Shown one piece after another: positions 8,514 to 16,826 of a stretch of DNA of 64,000 bases. The notes under the pieces are model-generated. The model was not told the DNA's origin and searched no databases. It saw only the letters and a program-made list of their open reading frames with translations. How positions within the stretch are numbered: position 1 is the first letter of the stretch; the number at the start of each line of letters is the position of its first letter. The translations under genes and the position numbers were made by a program. The stretch is from positions 124,001 to 188,000 of the forward strand of contig CBDEWF010000162.1 in the NCBI GenBank assembly GCA_965243775.1, read 5' to 3'. This stretch comes from Sansalvadorimonas sp965243775 (GTDB lineage Bacteria > Pseudomonadota > Gammaproteobacteria > Pseudomonadales > Endozoicomonadaceae).

Positions 8514-9377
8514 TTGAAAGATGTAAAAAACGAACCTATGAAGAATGCCTCGCTGTTAGGTAAACAAAGTGTGTGTTGTGAAGCACTTGTTCTAAGATCG
8601 TTTTGGGACGTTAATGGTGATCATAACTACAGAAGCACCTGGCCAAGGGACAGACCCCTGGATTTTATCGAAGGTGCGGTTGTTATCGTTTATACGATAC
8701 AGGGCAAGGGAACCGTTGTCCTGAAAAATGGCACTGAGCTACACCTGCGGGGAGCCAGTCTGGTTTTTCTGGATCCTCTGACCATATCCCACTACTGGTG
8801 TGACAGTGGATACTGGAAACTTTACTGGATAGAAATCATACCTGAAAAAACACTGCCTATCCCTCGTGAGGAAATTATCAATATTGATAATCATGCTCAC
8901 TACCATATTGATTTCACAAACCTGATTTCAACTCTGCAGCAGCCAGATAACCTTCACAAAGCCTGTGCAGTTTCCATACTTAATAAAATGATTTACGAGT
9001 GGCTTCTGCTTAATTCAATTAAAAGAGCCGAAAGTCATGAAAAGGTTATACATCTGATTATCGATGAAATGCATCACCGGCTGACCGATAACTGGCAGGT
9101 AAAAGAAATGGCAGAATCTGCGGGATTTTCAGAACAATATTTCCGAAAAATTTTTAAAGCCCGGTTACAGGTAGCTCCAAAACAGTTTTTCAATGAGTTA
9201 AAACTGGAAGTTATTCTGGGGCAATTAAAAACAGGGACAAGCACTATTAGCCAACTCGCTGAGAAATATGGTTATACCGATGCTTATCACCTCAGTAGCG
9301 CTTTCAAGAAAAAATTTGGCTATCCCCCCTCTAAAGTCAAAACCAACAACAGGATTGGAAGTGTGAAAGTTTTTTAA
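8514..9377 (+). CDS. yidL: AraC-family transcriptional regulator, YidL-like
   Basis: This 287-aa protein has an N-terminal cupin-like ligand domain (about 20-150; VIVYTIQGKGTVVLKNG) and a C-terminal AraC/XylS double helix-turn-helix (about 180-275; AESAGFSEQYFRKIFK, then LAEKYGYTDAYHLSSAFKKK). It is divergent from the symporter-sulfatase operon, the same order as yidL beside yidK in E. coli, so it probably senses the transported substrate and controls that operon. I placed the start at the TTG at 8514, preceded by AGAG; an ATG at 8538 is the alternative. The 8297-8513 gap must hold both promoters. Confidence 0.88.
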   Translation: MKDVKNEPMKNASLLGKQSVCCEALVLRSFWDVNGDHNYRSTWPRDRPLDFIEGAVVIVYTIQGKGTVVLKNGTELHLRGASLVFLDPLTISHYWCDSGYWKLYWIEIIPEKTLPIPREEIINIDNHAHYHIDFTNLISTLQQPDNLHKACAVSILNKMIYEWLLLNSIKRAESHEKVIHLIIDEMHHRLTDNWQVKEMAESAGFSEQYFRKIFKARLQVAPKQFFNELKLEVILGQLKTGTSTISQLAEKYGYTDAYHLSSAFKKKFGYPPSKVKTNNRIGSVKVF

Positions 9378-9708
9378 AGGTCGTCAGAAGAACTGCACTG
9401 CAAAAAACTGTATATTACCCCACTACTGTCCGGTTAAAAAAGTCGGAAAAGATCTGAGATGCCTGCCCCTGTTGATTTGCGGTAAAATAGCAGTTGTCGA
9501 AACAGCTATTCCACAAGGGTGCTCTCTCAAACTAATTAAAACGGTGATACAGCCTCATTCGTACGATCCTCTGCCAAAACTTTAGGGGTCTAGCGCCCAT
9601 ACCCCCTAATAACAGAACATTTTCTTCAGTAGTTCCCTCCAATAAGCCCTGATATCCAAAAGAAACAGAGAAAACACTTGTTCGTCTAAAGCGGCTGAGC
9701 ATTGATTC
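9378..9708. other. Intergenic region, 3' exon side of intron copy 2
   Basis: These 331 bases carry no convincing gene. A minus-strand frame continues from the intron across 9532-9708 but looks like chance coding. The motif AGGGGGTATGGGCGC (minus strand, around 9596-9610) resembles AGGGGGTATGCGCAC beside the transposase remnant near 2720, so this may be a trace of an insertion-sequence end. No terminator is obvious after the AraC gene. Confidence 0.35.
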
Positions 9709-11637
9709 ATATCGAGTAGGAGGCGGGATTGCTCCCGCCGTCCTCTCACACCACCGGACAAACGGTTCCGTATCACGGCGGTTCATGTCAAACACTTGAG
9801 CCGCTGATTGTAATCAACCAGCGATATCAAACCAATTCCATCAAACAGTTTCTTGGGCAACATCTGATTCATATGCGGCGCTCCGGCATTCCACCAAGCT
9901 CCACGACCGTTATAAGCACTTATCCGCGCCCGTTCTTTCGACAGCCCAAGTCTTAACAACTTCCTGTACCGAGCTTTTGGACTTTTCCAATGTCTCCAGA
10001 GCAGTTTTCGCAGATGCCGCCTTAACCAGCCGTCCAGTTCTTGGAGAACGCCTTTTACACCAATTTCCCGGAAATAGCTCATCCAGCCACGCAGCTTCGG
10101 ATTCAGCACCTCGACCGTTTTACGGAGTGAGCATCCCCGGCCACGCCGGAAGACGGCTTTCAGGTCACCCTTAAAGCGCCTGACCGCCTTGGCTGACACT
10201 TTCAGCCGAACATTATATTTCCGGCTACATACGGTGTAGCCCAAAAACGTCCTTTCCCACGGTCGCCCGACACCACTCTTTTCACGGTTTACCTTCAGCT
10301 TTAATGTGCTTTCGAGGTATTCCGTTATGGAGCCCAGAACACGCTGCCCTGCCTCTTCGCTTCTGACATAGATATTGCAGTCATCGGCGTAACGACAGAA
10401 TTTGTGTCCCCGCTTTTCCAGCTCTTTATCCAGGTCGGTTAGCAGGATGTTCGATAACAACGGGGAGAGTGGGCCACCCTGCGGGGTGCCTGCTTTCCTT
10501 GCCGTTACCAGACCACCGGCAAATATTCCGGCCTCAAGATAAGCGCGGATCAGTCCCAGCACCCGCTTGTCTTTAACCTGTCGTGTTACCCTTGCCATTA
10601 ATATGTCATGGTTCACACGGTCAAAGAATTTCTCAAGGTCGAGGTCTACCACCCAGCGGTAACCTGCCTCCGCATAGCTCCGGGCTTGCAGTACGGCCTG
10701 CCCTGCCTTGCGTCCCGGCCTGAAGCCATAACTGTGGTTCGAGAACGTGCTCTCAAAGATCGGACTTAACTGTTGGTGCAGCGCTTGCTGTATCAGCCTG
10801 TCCAGAACTGTTGGAATGCCCAGCTGGCGCATACCTCCACCGGATTTGGGTATTTCTACCTTCCGTACCGGCTGGGGTTGATAGCGACCATTCTGCAGGG
10901 CTTCCCGGTGTTCCGGCCACTGTGATTTCAGGTAGGCTTTCAAGTCACCCACCGTCATGCTGTCCACGCCCGGTGCGCCTTTGTTGCGCATCACCCGGTC
11001 GTAGGCACGCTGCATATTTGATCGGTCTAATATCGCCGCCAATAGATCTGGCGTCTCCTCATGGAAGTTGCCCGTTCCCGCCGTGACGTTTGCCGCCTCT
11101 ATTGCAGACCCACACGGATACTGTCCGCGCCCCTCTGCACAGAGTGCCTGTATCTCAACAGACCTGACTGCTGCTCCTGTCGTCATCGAGAGTCCGGCTC
11201 CCAATCCATTTCACATGTTCAGCCCTTCAGTCTGCGGTGACAGACCTACTATGGCCTCGGCTGACTTCTGCCGCCCCATCCCAATGCCTCACGACACTGG
11301 TAGCCTGTGGCAGGATGGCAGACCTCCCGGAGTAATGCGCGTGACCTTCCCACTTATACCCGCCGCATATACGTCCGCAGTTTCCGTGCAAGTATTGGGC
11401 TTTGAAGAACTTTGCCTCCTTACCCACTGCGACCGCCTCCTATGCGATTCCTGTTCGTCGGGCCAGTGTTTTGCCTTCGGCTTTCTTCAGATTCCACCTC
11501 ACGATGGACACCCTTGCCGTTCAGCTAATCGTTCCTCTTGCCGGGTCGATAGTGGACTTTCACCACCAAGTCATCCAGTCGCCACCATGCGTACTGGAAC
11601 AGCGCCGTCATGGCGCTACGCGCCATATCCGGCGCAC
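9709..11637 (-). mobile_element. Group IIC intron, copy 2, apparently full length (about 1.93 kb)
   Basis: On the minus strand the element begins with GTGCGCC at 11637, a group II intron 5' consensus, and ends near 9709-9711 at ...CTCGATAT. It contains about 430 nt of domain I-type structured RNA before the maturase gene and the domain V/VI hairpins at its 3' end (D5 around 9749-9786). The 5' junction follows directly the hairpin and T-tract of the BCCT terminator (11638-11665), the insertion preference of class C introns. Shared sequence with copy 1 covers 9709-11251 with only two base changes that I noticed. Confidence 0.9.
9783..11204 (-). CDS. ltrA: Group II intron reverse transcriptase/maturase (copy 2)
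   Basis: This 473-aa reverse transcriptase/maturase is encoded in domain IV of intron copy 2. The RT core carries RYADD; YGFRPGRKAGQAV and AGTPQGGPLSPLLSNILL are the RT2 and RT4 blocks. The X domain ends in GAPHMNQMLPKKLFDG, without an endonuclease domain. Because this copy retains the complete ribozyme 5' and 3' ends, it is the likely active source element. It has Ile and Arg at the two positions where the truncated copy has Thr and Cys. The product would bind the intron RNA, assist splicing and perform target-primed reverse transcription. Confidence 0.94.
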   Translation of the reverse strand: MGAGLSMTTGAAVRSVEIQALCAEGRGQYPCGSAIEAANVTAGTGNFHEETPDLLAAILDRSNMQRAYDRVMRNKGAPGVDSMTVGDLKAYLKSQWPEHREALQNGRYQPQPVRKVEIPKSGGGMRQLGIPTVLDRLIQQALHQQLSPIFESTFSNHSYGFRPGRKAGQAVLQARSYAEAGYRWVVDLDLEKFFDRVNHDILMARVTRQVKDKRVLGLIRAYLEAGIFAGGLVTARKAGTPQGGPLSPLLSNILLTDLDKELEKRGHKFCRYADDCNIYVRSEEAGQRVLGSITEYLESTLKLKVNREKSGVGRPWERTFLGYTVCSRKYNVRLKVSAKAVRRFKGDLKAVFRRGRGCSLRKTVEVLNPKLRGWMSYFREIGVKGVLQELDGWLRRHLRKLLWRHWKSPKARYRKLLRLGLSKERARISAYNGRGAWWNAGAPHMNQMLPKKLFDGIGLISLVDYNQRLKCLT

Positions 11638-11665
11638 AAAGAAAAGCCCCGGATAAACCAGGGCT
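11638..11665 (-). terminator. Rho-independent terminator of the BCCT gene; intron landing site
   Basis: On the minus strand AGCCCTGG-TTTAT-CCGGGGCT forms an 8-bp stem (11645-11665) followed by TTTTCTTT (11638-11645). It lies about 20 bp after the BCCT stop codon. The group IIC intron begins at the next base (11637). Confidence 0.9.
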
Positions 11666-11687
11666 GCAAATGGGGTTAACGGGATTG

Positions 11688-13259
11688 TTAGCCTGCTGCC
11701 AGAGTAGCTGACTCCAGGTTACCGTCTTCTTCTTTCTCAGCTTTCGCTTGAGGAAGCTGTACACCAGTGGCTTCTGCTTTCAGCATCTTGAGAATAGATG
11801 CCATGGCAAGAATCAGCACAAACATCAGAGGCAGAGCGAAGATCAGGCTGACACTCTTCAGGATATCCAGGCCACCGTTGGAGTTCATCAGAACCAGAGC
11901 AACAGCTGAAGGCAGAGTACCCCACAGGAACATCATCTTTTTGCTTGGGTTGAGATCGCCGTTATTGGAGATAACACTCAAGGTATAAGTTGAGGAGTTG
12001 AGGGAAGTAATCAGACCCAGGAACAAGGACAGGATAATTCCGTAGGAGAACAGTGAACCCAGTGGGAAGTGTTCGAAGATCAGGAAGTTGGCCAGAGGAA
12101 CATTGGCAGCCGCTTCACGAATGACTTCGACACTGGACAGCAGAGCTGTGGTACCGAAACCTGCACTCCAGAGGTAAATGGCAACTGGAGGAGTCAGAAT
12201 ACCGCCAAGGATAAACTCACGTACGGTACGACCACGGGAAACCCGCGCAATGAATGGACCAACAAATGGTGACCAGGCGATAGCCCATGCATAGTAGAAC
12301 AGTGTCCAGGAACCATACCACTTAGTATCGTTGCCAAACGTTGACAACTGCAGGCCATCCTTGAAGAAGTTATCCAGGTAGTTACCGGTCGATGTCAGGA
12401 AGACATTGAACATGGTAGAGGTTTCGCCCAGCACGTAAACCGCTATAAGCATGACAATAACCAGCACGGCGAAGATATCAGAAACGCTCTTGATACCTTT
12501 CTTAACCCCGGTCACAGCACAGGACAGTACGATTGCAGTGATACCAATAACCAGAACTGTCTGAACGGTCATGGTGTTTTCAATGCCCAGAAGGTGACTC
12601 AGACCACTGTTGATAGTCAGAGCAGCCAGTCCGGTAGAGGTAGCAACGCCGGATGCCGCAGCCAGAACACAGATAATGTTGATCAGCTTGGCCAGTTTAC
12701 CTCTGGTCTTGTCTTCACCCCAGGGCAGAAGAATATTACTGACCATGCCACTTCTGTTCTTACGGAACATCAGGTAGGCAATAGCGAGGCCAAGAACCAC
12801 AAACATGGACCAGGCCTGTACGCCCATGTGCAGGAAGAGCTTCTGGAATGCAAAAGCAGCCGCTGCAGGCGTTTCAGGAGCTATGCCTGTCGCTGGGTTT
12901 GGGTTGATGTAGTGATAGGTTGGCTCGGCAACAGCCCAGACAATCATGACCGTACCCATACCGGCAGAGAACAGCATGCCCAGCCAGGAGAACGTGCTGA
13001 ATTCCGGTTTGGAATCATCAGGCCCAAGGCGTATATCGCCATATTTGCTGAATGCGAGCCAGAACAGGATCAGAACAAAGGCGAAAGTACCGCCGGTGTA
13101 AACCCAGCCAAACTTCTCGATAACATAGTTCATGGTTCCCAGGCCAACCTCGGCCAGAGATTCAGGGGACGTCAGGCCGAGACCGATTATGCAGCCCAGA
13201 AAAACCAGGCAGATAATCAATATCGACTTATCGTCCTTTACTTCAGTCGTGTTTCCCAT
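11688..13259 (-). CDS. BCCT-family betaine/choline/carnitine-type transporter
   Basis: This 523-aa protein has about 12 membrane helices. It carries the BCCT fingerprints: GMGTVMIVWAVAEPTYHYIN, and YYAWAIAWSPFVGPFIARVS followed by RGRTVREFILG. BCCT carriers import quaternary ammonium osmolytes or related compounds using sodium or proton gradients. The acidic cytoplasmic tail (KAEKEEDGNLES) is short, so strong osmosensing like that of BetP is not suggested. It lies downstream of the agmatinase-family gene in the same orientation, but a terminator at 13391 separates them. Its own terminator hosts the intron. The substrate could be a betaine, carnitine or a guanidino compound; sequence alone does not decide. 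Confidence 0.93.
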   Translation of the reverse strand: MGNTTEVKDDKSILIICLVFLGCIIGLGLTSPESLAEVGLGTMNYVIEKFGWVYTGGTFAFVLILFWLAFSKYGDIRLGPDDSKPEFSTFSWLGMLFSAGMGTVMIVWAVAEPTYHYINPNPATGIAPETPAAAAFAFQKLFLHMGVQAWSMFVVLGLAIAYLMFRKNRSGMVSNILLPWGEDKTRGKLAKLINIICVLAAASGVATSTGLAALTINSGLSHLLGIENTMTVQTVLVIGITAIVLSCAVTGVKKGIKSVSDIFAVLVIVMLIAVYVLGETSTMFNVFLTSTGNYLDNFFKDGLQLSTFGNDTKWYGSWTLFYYAWAIAWSPFVGPFIARVSRGRTVREFILGGILTPPVAIYLWSAGFGTTALLSSVEVIREAAANVPLANFLIFEHFPLGSLFSYGIILSLFLGLITSLNSSTYTLSVISNNGDLNPSKKMMFLWGTLPSAVALVLMNSNGGLDILKSVSLIFALPLMFVLILAMASILKMLKAEATGVQLPQAKAEKEEDGNLESATLAAG

Positions 13260-13390
13260 GGTTTGAAACCTTCTGAATAATTTTTGTACGGCAAAGCCGC
13301 GCTGTTTGCCCAGATTCTACAAGCAGCCCTGAGCGAAGAAACACTTTTTCATCACCTTGTGTGATGAAAAAATATTCGTAATAAAAAGAA

Positions 13391-13415
13391 GGCCCGTGTC
13401 TTGTGACACAGGGCC
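13391..13415 (-). terminator. Rho-independent terminator after the ureohydrolase gene
   Basis: GGCCC-GTGTC pairs with GACAC-(A)-GGGCC around a short loop. T-rich tracts flank it on both sides: TTCTTTTTAT on the minus strand and ATCATTTTTT on the plus strand. It lies 10 bp after the ureohydrolase stop and about 130 bp before the BCCT start, so the two genes are probably separate transcripts. Confidence 0.85.
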
Positions 13416-13424
13416 GATCATTTT

Positions 13425-14390
13425 TTAAGCGTTACGCTCGTGGAAGATGAAACCGATGCTGTTCATCAGAACCTGAGCGGCCAGGATGGCGGTTGAATCA
13501 GTACGGTCATAGGCGGGAGCAACTTCTACCAGGTCCATACCGATAATGTTGCCTTTGCTGCGCTTGGCCAGTGCCTGAATGATTTCAATCACTTCGTAGT
13601 ACAGGAAGCCACCATGGCTGGGAGTGCCGGTTCCTGCAGCAATGGATGGGTCGAATCCGTCGATATCAATAGTGATGTAGTAAGCCTTGCCTTGAGGAAT
13701 ACGGTCCAGCACACCTTCAACACCCAGACGTCTTACATCACGAACAGACATGATGTCGGAGCCAGCTGCACGGGCAGCATTGAAGTCGTCACGGTTCGAA
13801 GACGACACGTTACGAATACCCATCTGGGTCATGCCGGTGATGTGATCCATCTCGGATGCACGACGGATAGGGTTACCGTGACCTTCGCGAACACCGTGGC
13901 GCTCATCAACAAAGTCCAGGTGAGCGTCAAAGTGAATAACGTGTACAGGGCCCTGATCGCGGAAGGCGCGCAGAACAGGAGTTGTGATGGAGTGGTCACC
14001 ACCGATAACAACCGGCATGGCACCTGCTTCCAGAATCTTGCTTACGGCCAGCTGAGTGTTGGCGTGGCTCTGGTCCATATCGGTGTGAACGATATCCGCG
14101 TCACCGACATCAACCATCTTCACTTCTTCTTCAGTCAGGTACATAGCGTCAGACTCGTGGTCGTATGCACCGGAGTGACCAAAGGAGAACAGAGTGGAGG
14201 CTTCACGAACCGCACGAGGTCCGAAGCGAGCGCCGGAACGCCATTGAGTACCCATATCATTGGGAACACCCAGGATAGCAACGTCAGCGTTAATGTTATC
14301 CCAGTCTGTGCAGATATCTGCTTTGGCAAAAGTACAATGACCAACGAAAGGAAGATTCAGACGACCAGCTTCGTAACCGTTCTTTTCCAT
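13425..14390 (-). CDS. speB: Agmatinase-family ureohydrolase
   Basis: From the ATG at 14390 this is a 321-aa arginase/agmatinase fold protein. The binuclear manganese ligands are visible: the His of VVIGGDHSIT, HFDAHLDFVDE, and DIDGFDPSIAAGTGTP. It would hydrolyse a guanidino group to urea plus an amine. Agmatine to putrescine is the most common reaction, but guanidinobutyrase and related enzymes have the same motifs. A divergent LysR gene and a transporter beside a ureohydrolase recall Pseudomonas gbuA-gbuR, so guanidinobutyrate is a serious alternative. The PxxAPGTG of many relatives is SIAAGTG here. A TTG three codons upstream is a less likely start. Confidence 0.85.
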   Translation of the reverse strand: MEKNGYEAGRLNLPFVGHCTFAKADICTDWDNINADVAILGVPNDMGTQWRSGARFGPRAVREASTLFSFGHSGAYDHESDAMYLTEEEVKMVDVGDADIVHTDMDQSHANTQLAVSKILEAGAMPVVIGGDHSITTPVLRAFRDQGPVHVIHFDAHLDFVDERHGVREGHGNPIRRASEMDHITGMTQMGIRNVSSSNRDDFNAARAAGSDIMSVRDVRRLGVEGVLDRIPQGKAYYITIDIDGFDPSIAAGTGTPSHGGFLYYEVIEIIQALAKRSKGNIIGMDLVEVAPAYDRTDSTAILAAQVLMNSIGFIFHERNA

Positions 14391-14647
14391 CACCAACAAC
14401 CTTTAATTAATTAGCTTGAAAGCCATGGAAATACCGCCGTTGAATTCCTTGCTATTGATATAGCTCAAAGGACAGTATTTCCATTCTTGGCTAATCCTTA
14501 ATCACGACATTTGTTAAGGCTGGATCAATGTATCGAGAGATATGCATCGGTAAAATATCGCTGTGATGATGCTTACTTCGCAGTTAACCGATATAAGACA
14601 TTATTTAACTGCATTCAAAATTTGATGACTTTGAACAGTGGTGATGA

Positions 14648-15559
14648 ATGAAACAGGTACAGGATGCCGATATAAAATTACTTCGTGTTTTCGTCACCAT
14701 TGTTAACTGTGGCGGGTTTTCAGCTGCGCAATCTGTTTTAAATCTTGGTCAGTCAACAATAAGCGAATATATGAACAGGCTGGAAACCCGCCTGGGCGTT
14801 AAGCTCTGTCTGAGAGGAAGAGCAGGCTTCAGCCTTACAGAACCGGGGGAAAGAGCTTACAAATCTGCACTGCAGTTATTGCGTTCTATTGAAGAGTTTC
14901 GCCTTGAAGCTGCAGGTTTAACGGAAACTTTGCAGGGGGAGTTAAGAATCGGGTTAATCGATAACACGATTACCAATGCAGAGTTTCGTTTTGTTGATGC
15001 CATCCGGCGCTTTAATCATCTGGCTGAAGATGTACGAATTGATATTGAGGTTCATTCGCCACACGAACTGGAACAACATGTTCTGGATGGGTGGTTACAT
15101 ACAGCGATCAGTCCTTTTCCAGTAAAAATTCCGGGCATAACCTATGAAGAAATTTTTACTGAGCATCACAATGTTTATTGTGGAATTGGCCATCCACTGT
15201 TTGATGGTGATGTAACTAAAGAAAAGATCAGTAAAAGCCAGATTATTGTTCACAGTTACGAGCATGAAGTAGATTTAAGACTGTTACAGGCAGAAGCCGC
15301 ATCAGCTGTTGTTGATAATATGGAGGCTGAAGCTCTTTTGGTTATGACCGGACGATATATTGGCTTTCTTCCTACTCATTATGCTGAACGCTGGGTCAAA
15401 CGTGGTGAGCTGAAACCACTGATGCCGGAACAGCTTCATTATGAATCACCGTTCTATCTTATTACCAGGTCAGGTGTTTATCAGTCTCAAGTTATGCGGG
15501 CTTTTCTGGATCACTTTAGAGAGTGCACTGCCACCATGCAGCTAAAGAAAAGCGCATAA
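14648..15559 (+). CDS. LysR-family transcriptional regulator
   Basis: This 303-aa protein has an N-terminal winged helix-turn-helix (about 6-65; LLRVFVTIVNCGGFSAAQSV, LNLGQSTISEYMNRLETRLG) and a LysR substrate-binding domain (about 90-295). It is transcribed away from the ureohydrolase gene, with 257 bp between the two starts. That is the usual layout for a LysR protein controlling its divergent neighbour, and possibly the BCCT gene. The effector is unknown. The ATG at 14648 is preceded by GTGGTGATGA rather than a strong Shine-Dalgarno. Confidence 0.9.
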   Translation: MKQVQDADIKLLRVFVTIVNCGGFSAAQSVLNLGQSTISEYMNRLETRLGVKLCLRGRAGFSLTEPGERAYKSALQLLRSIEEFRLEAAGLTETLQGELRIGLIDNTITNAEFRFVDAIRRFNHLAEDVRIDIEVHSPHELEQHVLDGWLHTAISPFPVKIPGITYEEIFTEHHNVYCGIGHPLFDGDVTKEKISKSQIIVHSYEHEVDLRLLQAEAASAVVDNMEAEALLVMTGRYIGFLPTHYAERWVKRGELKPLMPEQLHYESPFYLITRSGVYQSQVMRAFLDHFRECTATMQLKKSA

Positions 15560-15605
15560 AGACATTTTCCCCACAGGACTGGGTGCTTATAGCCCCTCGA
15601 TGGAC

Positions 15606-15621
15606 GGGCACTTACGTGCCC
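15606..15621 (+). terminator. Hairpin between convergent LysR and DUF4404 genes
   Basis: GGGCAC-TTAC-GTGCCC forms a perfect 6-bp stem about 45 bp after the LysR stop, followed by TCCCCTCTTTC. The T-tract is weak, so it is only a candidate terminator. Confidence 0.4.
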
Positions 15622-15634
15622 TCCCCTCTTTCGA

Positions 15635-15895
15635 TCAAATACCGATATTGTCCAGAGTATTTATTATCTGTCGTATTACCTGAGAGATGGCCGGATGTTC
15701 CTCGGCGAAGCGCATGGCCTCCTGTTCCAAAGCTTCGTTGTAGGCATTTTCAGGAATTGTGCCGTCGGCCTGGGCCATGGCTATTTCAATCTCAGTGGTT
15801 ATCTGTTTCAGGGAGGCAGCGGTACATTCGTCAACCGGCTGGCCGCCGAGCATATCGTGCAGGTTCTGGATGTGGGCCTGAAGTTCTTCACTCAT
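15635..15895 (-). CDS. DUF4404 family protein
   Basis: From the ATG at 15895 this is an 86-aa acidic protein starting MSEELQAHIQNLHDMLGG. It has a predicted helical N-terminal half and continues DECTAASLKQITTEIEIAMA. The helical pattern and length match DUF4404, a small gammaproteobacterial family of unknown function. The frame is open for 14 more codons upstream, but the family N-terminus begins at MSEELQ and AGAACAAC precedes that ATG. It is convergent with the LysR gene and no functional context is evident. Confidence 0.7.
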   Translation of the reverse strand: MSEELQAHIQNLHDMLGGQPVDECTAASLKQITTEIEIAMAQADGTIPENAYNEALEQEAMRFAEEHPAISQVIRQIINTLDNIGI

Positions 15896-15992
15896 AGTTG
15901 TTCTCCACCAGATCGCCCCTCCATCATAGACCAGCATATTCCTGTAGTGGAATAGCTTTAAGTCAGTAAAAGTCTACAGTGGTAAAGCCAGC

Positions 15993-16220
15993 TCATACTT
16001 TTTCAAACTTGGATTGCCAGTCAATTGCAAGCAAATACTTGGCAGAATGTGGTCCCTGCTTCCCAGACTCTTCACCATCGCGTGTAAAGGCATTCAATAA
16101 TCCATGCATACTGAGGTTTTCCCTTGCATTTTCGAACGTAAATTTGGCCGAGGCAATCTTTTTGTATTCGCCTTCTGGCTTGTCAGTATCAGGTGGTACG
16201 GACCTGTATAAGCTTATTAA
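15993..16220 (-). pseudogene. 3' fragment of the IS-interrupted RING/TRAF-type gene
   Basis: A minus-strand frame of 75 codons plus stop reads LISLYRSVPPDTDKPEGEYK ... AKYLLAIDWQSKFEKV and has no start codon of its own. It abuts the left end of the IS200/IS605 element. If the 606-bp element is removed, the frame joins codon-to-codon with the RING gene (...EKEHFIVK + LISLYRS...), so this is its natural C-terminus. I recognise no domain in the fragment. Confidence 0.75.
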
Positions 16221-16826
16221 TTATTGATAAACCCCCGGCTATGCCGGGGGGACTCGCACAGGTTCTACCTTTACAGCGGTACCTACCTTGATGTTTCCGC
16301 CAAGAAACATTGAGGTGTACCCATGCCAGACTACAAGAGTCTGAGTCATACTCGTTGGGATTGTAAGTATCATATTGTCTTTATCCCGAAGAAAAGGAAG
16401 AAGGTGATTTATGGAAACTTGAGGAAATTTCTTGGAGAGATATTTCACGAGTTAGCCAAAAGGAAGGACTGTAAAATCCTGGAAGGACACTTGATGCGAG
16501 ATCATGTCCATATTTGTATCAGTATCCCACCAAAGTATTCGGTATCTAATGTTGTGGGTTACATCAAAGGAAAAGCTGCGATTCACATTGCCAAGAATTT
16601 CAAAGGAAGACAAAGGAATTTTACAGGGGAGCACTTCTGGGCAAGAGGATATTTTGTTTCTACGGTCGGGCTTGATGAAGATGTAGTGAGAGCATACATC
16701 CGAGATCAAGAGAAAGTAGAAGAGCATCGTGAGCAGATGAAGCTGGACTGGTAATCGCGCCCATGGGCGCAACAATAGCCCTTTGAGGGCGTCCCCTAAA
16801 TAAGCCTCCGGCTCTGCCGGAGGTCA
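16221..16826 (+). mobile_element. IS200/IS605-family insertion sequence (606 bp)
   Basis: A single tnpA gene is flanked by subterminal hairpins typical of this single-strand transposing family: CCCCCGGC-TAT-GCCGGGGG near the left end (16231-16250) and CCTCCGGC-TCT-GCCGGAGG near the right end (16805-16823). There are no terminal inverted repeats or target duplication, as expected. The ends were placed by requiring the broken host gene to rejoin. The boundaries may slide by one or two bases within the shared A/T sequence. Confidence 0.85.
16323..16754 (+). CDS. tnpA: IS200/IS605 transposase TnpA (Y1 HUH)
   Basis: This 143-aa Y1 transposase has the HUH metal motif as DHVHICI and the family opening TRWDCKYHIVFIPKKRKKVI. 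The C-terminal helix bearing the catalytic Tyr lies around FWARGYFVSTVGLDEDVVR. Length is normal for TnpA, and no tnpB is present. The gene is intact, so the element may still move through a single-stranded intermediate. It lies in opposite orientation to the interrupted RING gene. Confidence 0.95.
   Translation: MPDYKSLSHTRWDCKYHIVFIPKKRKKVIYGNLRKFLGEIFHELAKRKDCKILEGHLMRDHVHICISIPPKYSVSNVVGYIKGKAAIHIAKNFKGRQRNFTGEHFWARGYFVSTVGLDEDVVRAYIRDQEKVEEHREQMKLDW

Noticed and set aside
2711..9612. AGGGGGTATG motif near 2720 and 9605 as two ends of one insertion sequence
   Set aside because: The motif is short, and both copies read in the same minus-strand orientation rather than inverted. I could not define an element between them, so no IS was called.
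9532..9795. 87-codon minus-strand frame crossing the intron copy 2 3' end
   Set aside because: It begins inside intron domain V/VI and crosses the splice boundary, so it cannot be an ancestral gene. The downstream part has no recognised similarity.
12594..14414. Long plus-strand open frames (228 and 266 codons) over the BCCT and ureohydrolase genes
   Set aside because: They are antisense to genes with clear family motifs, have low-complexity His/Thr/Asn-rich translations, and arise from codon bias of the real genes.
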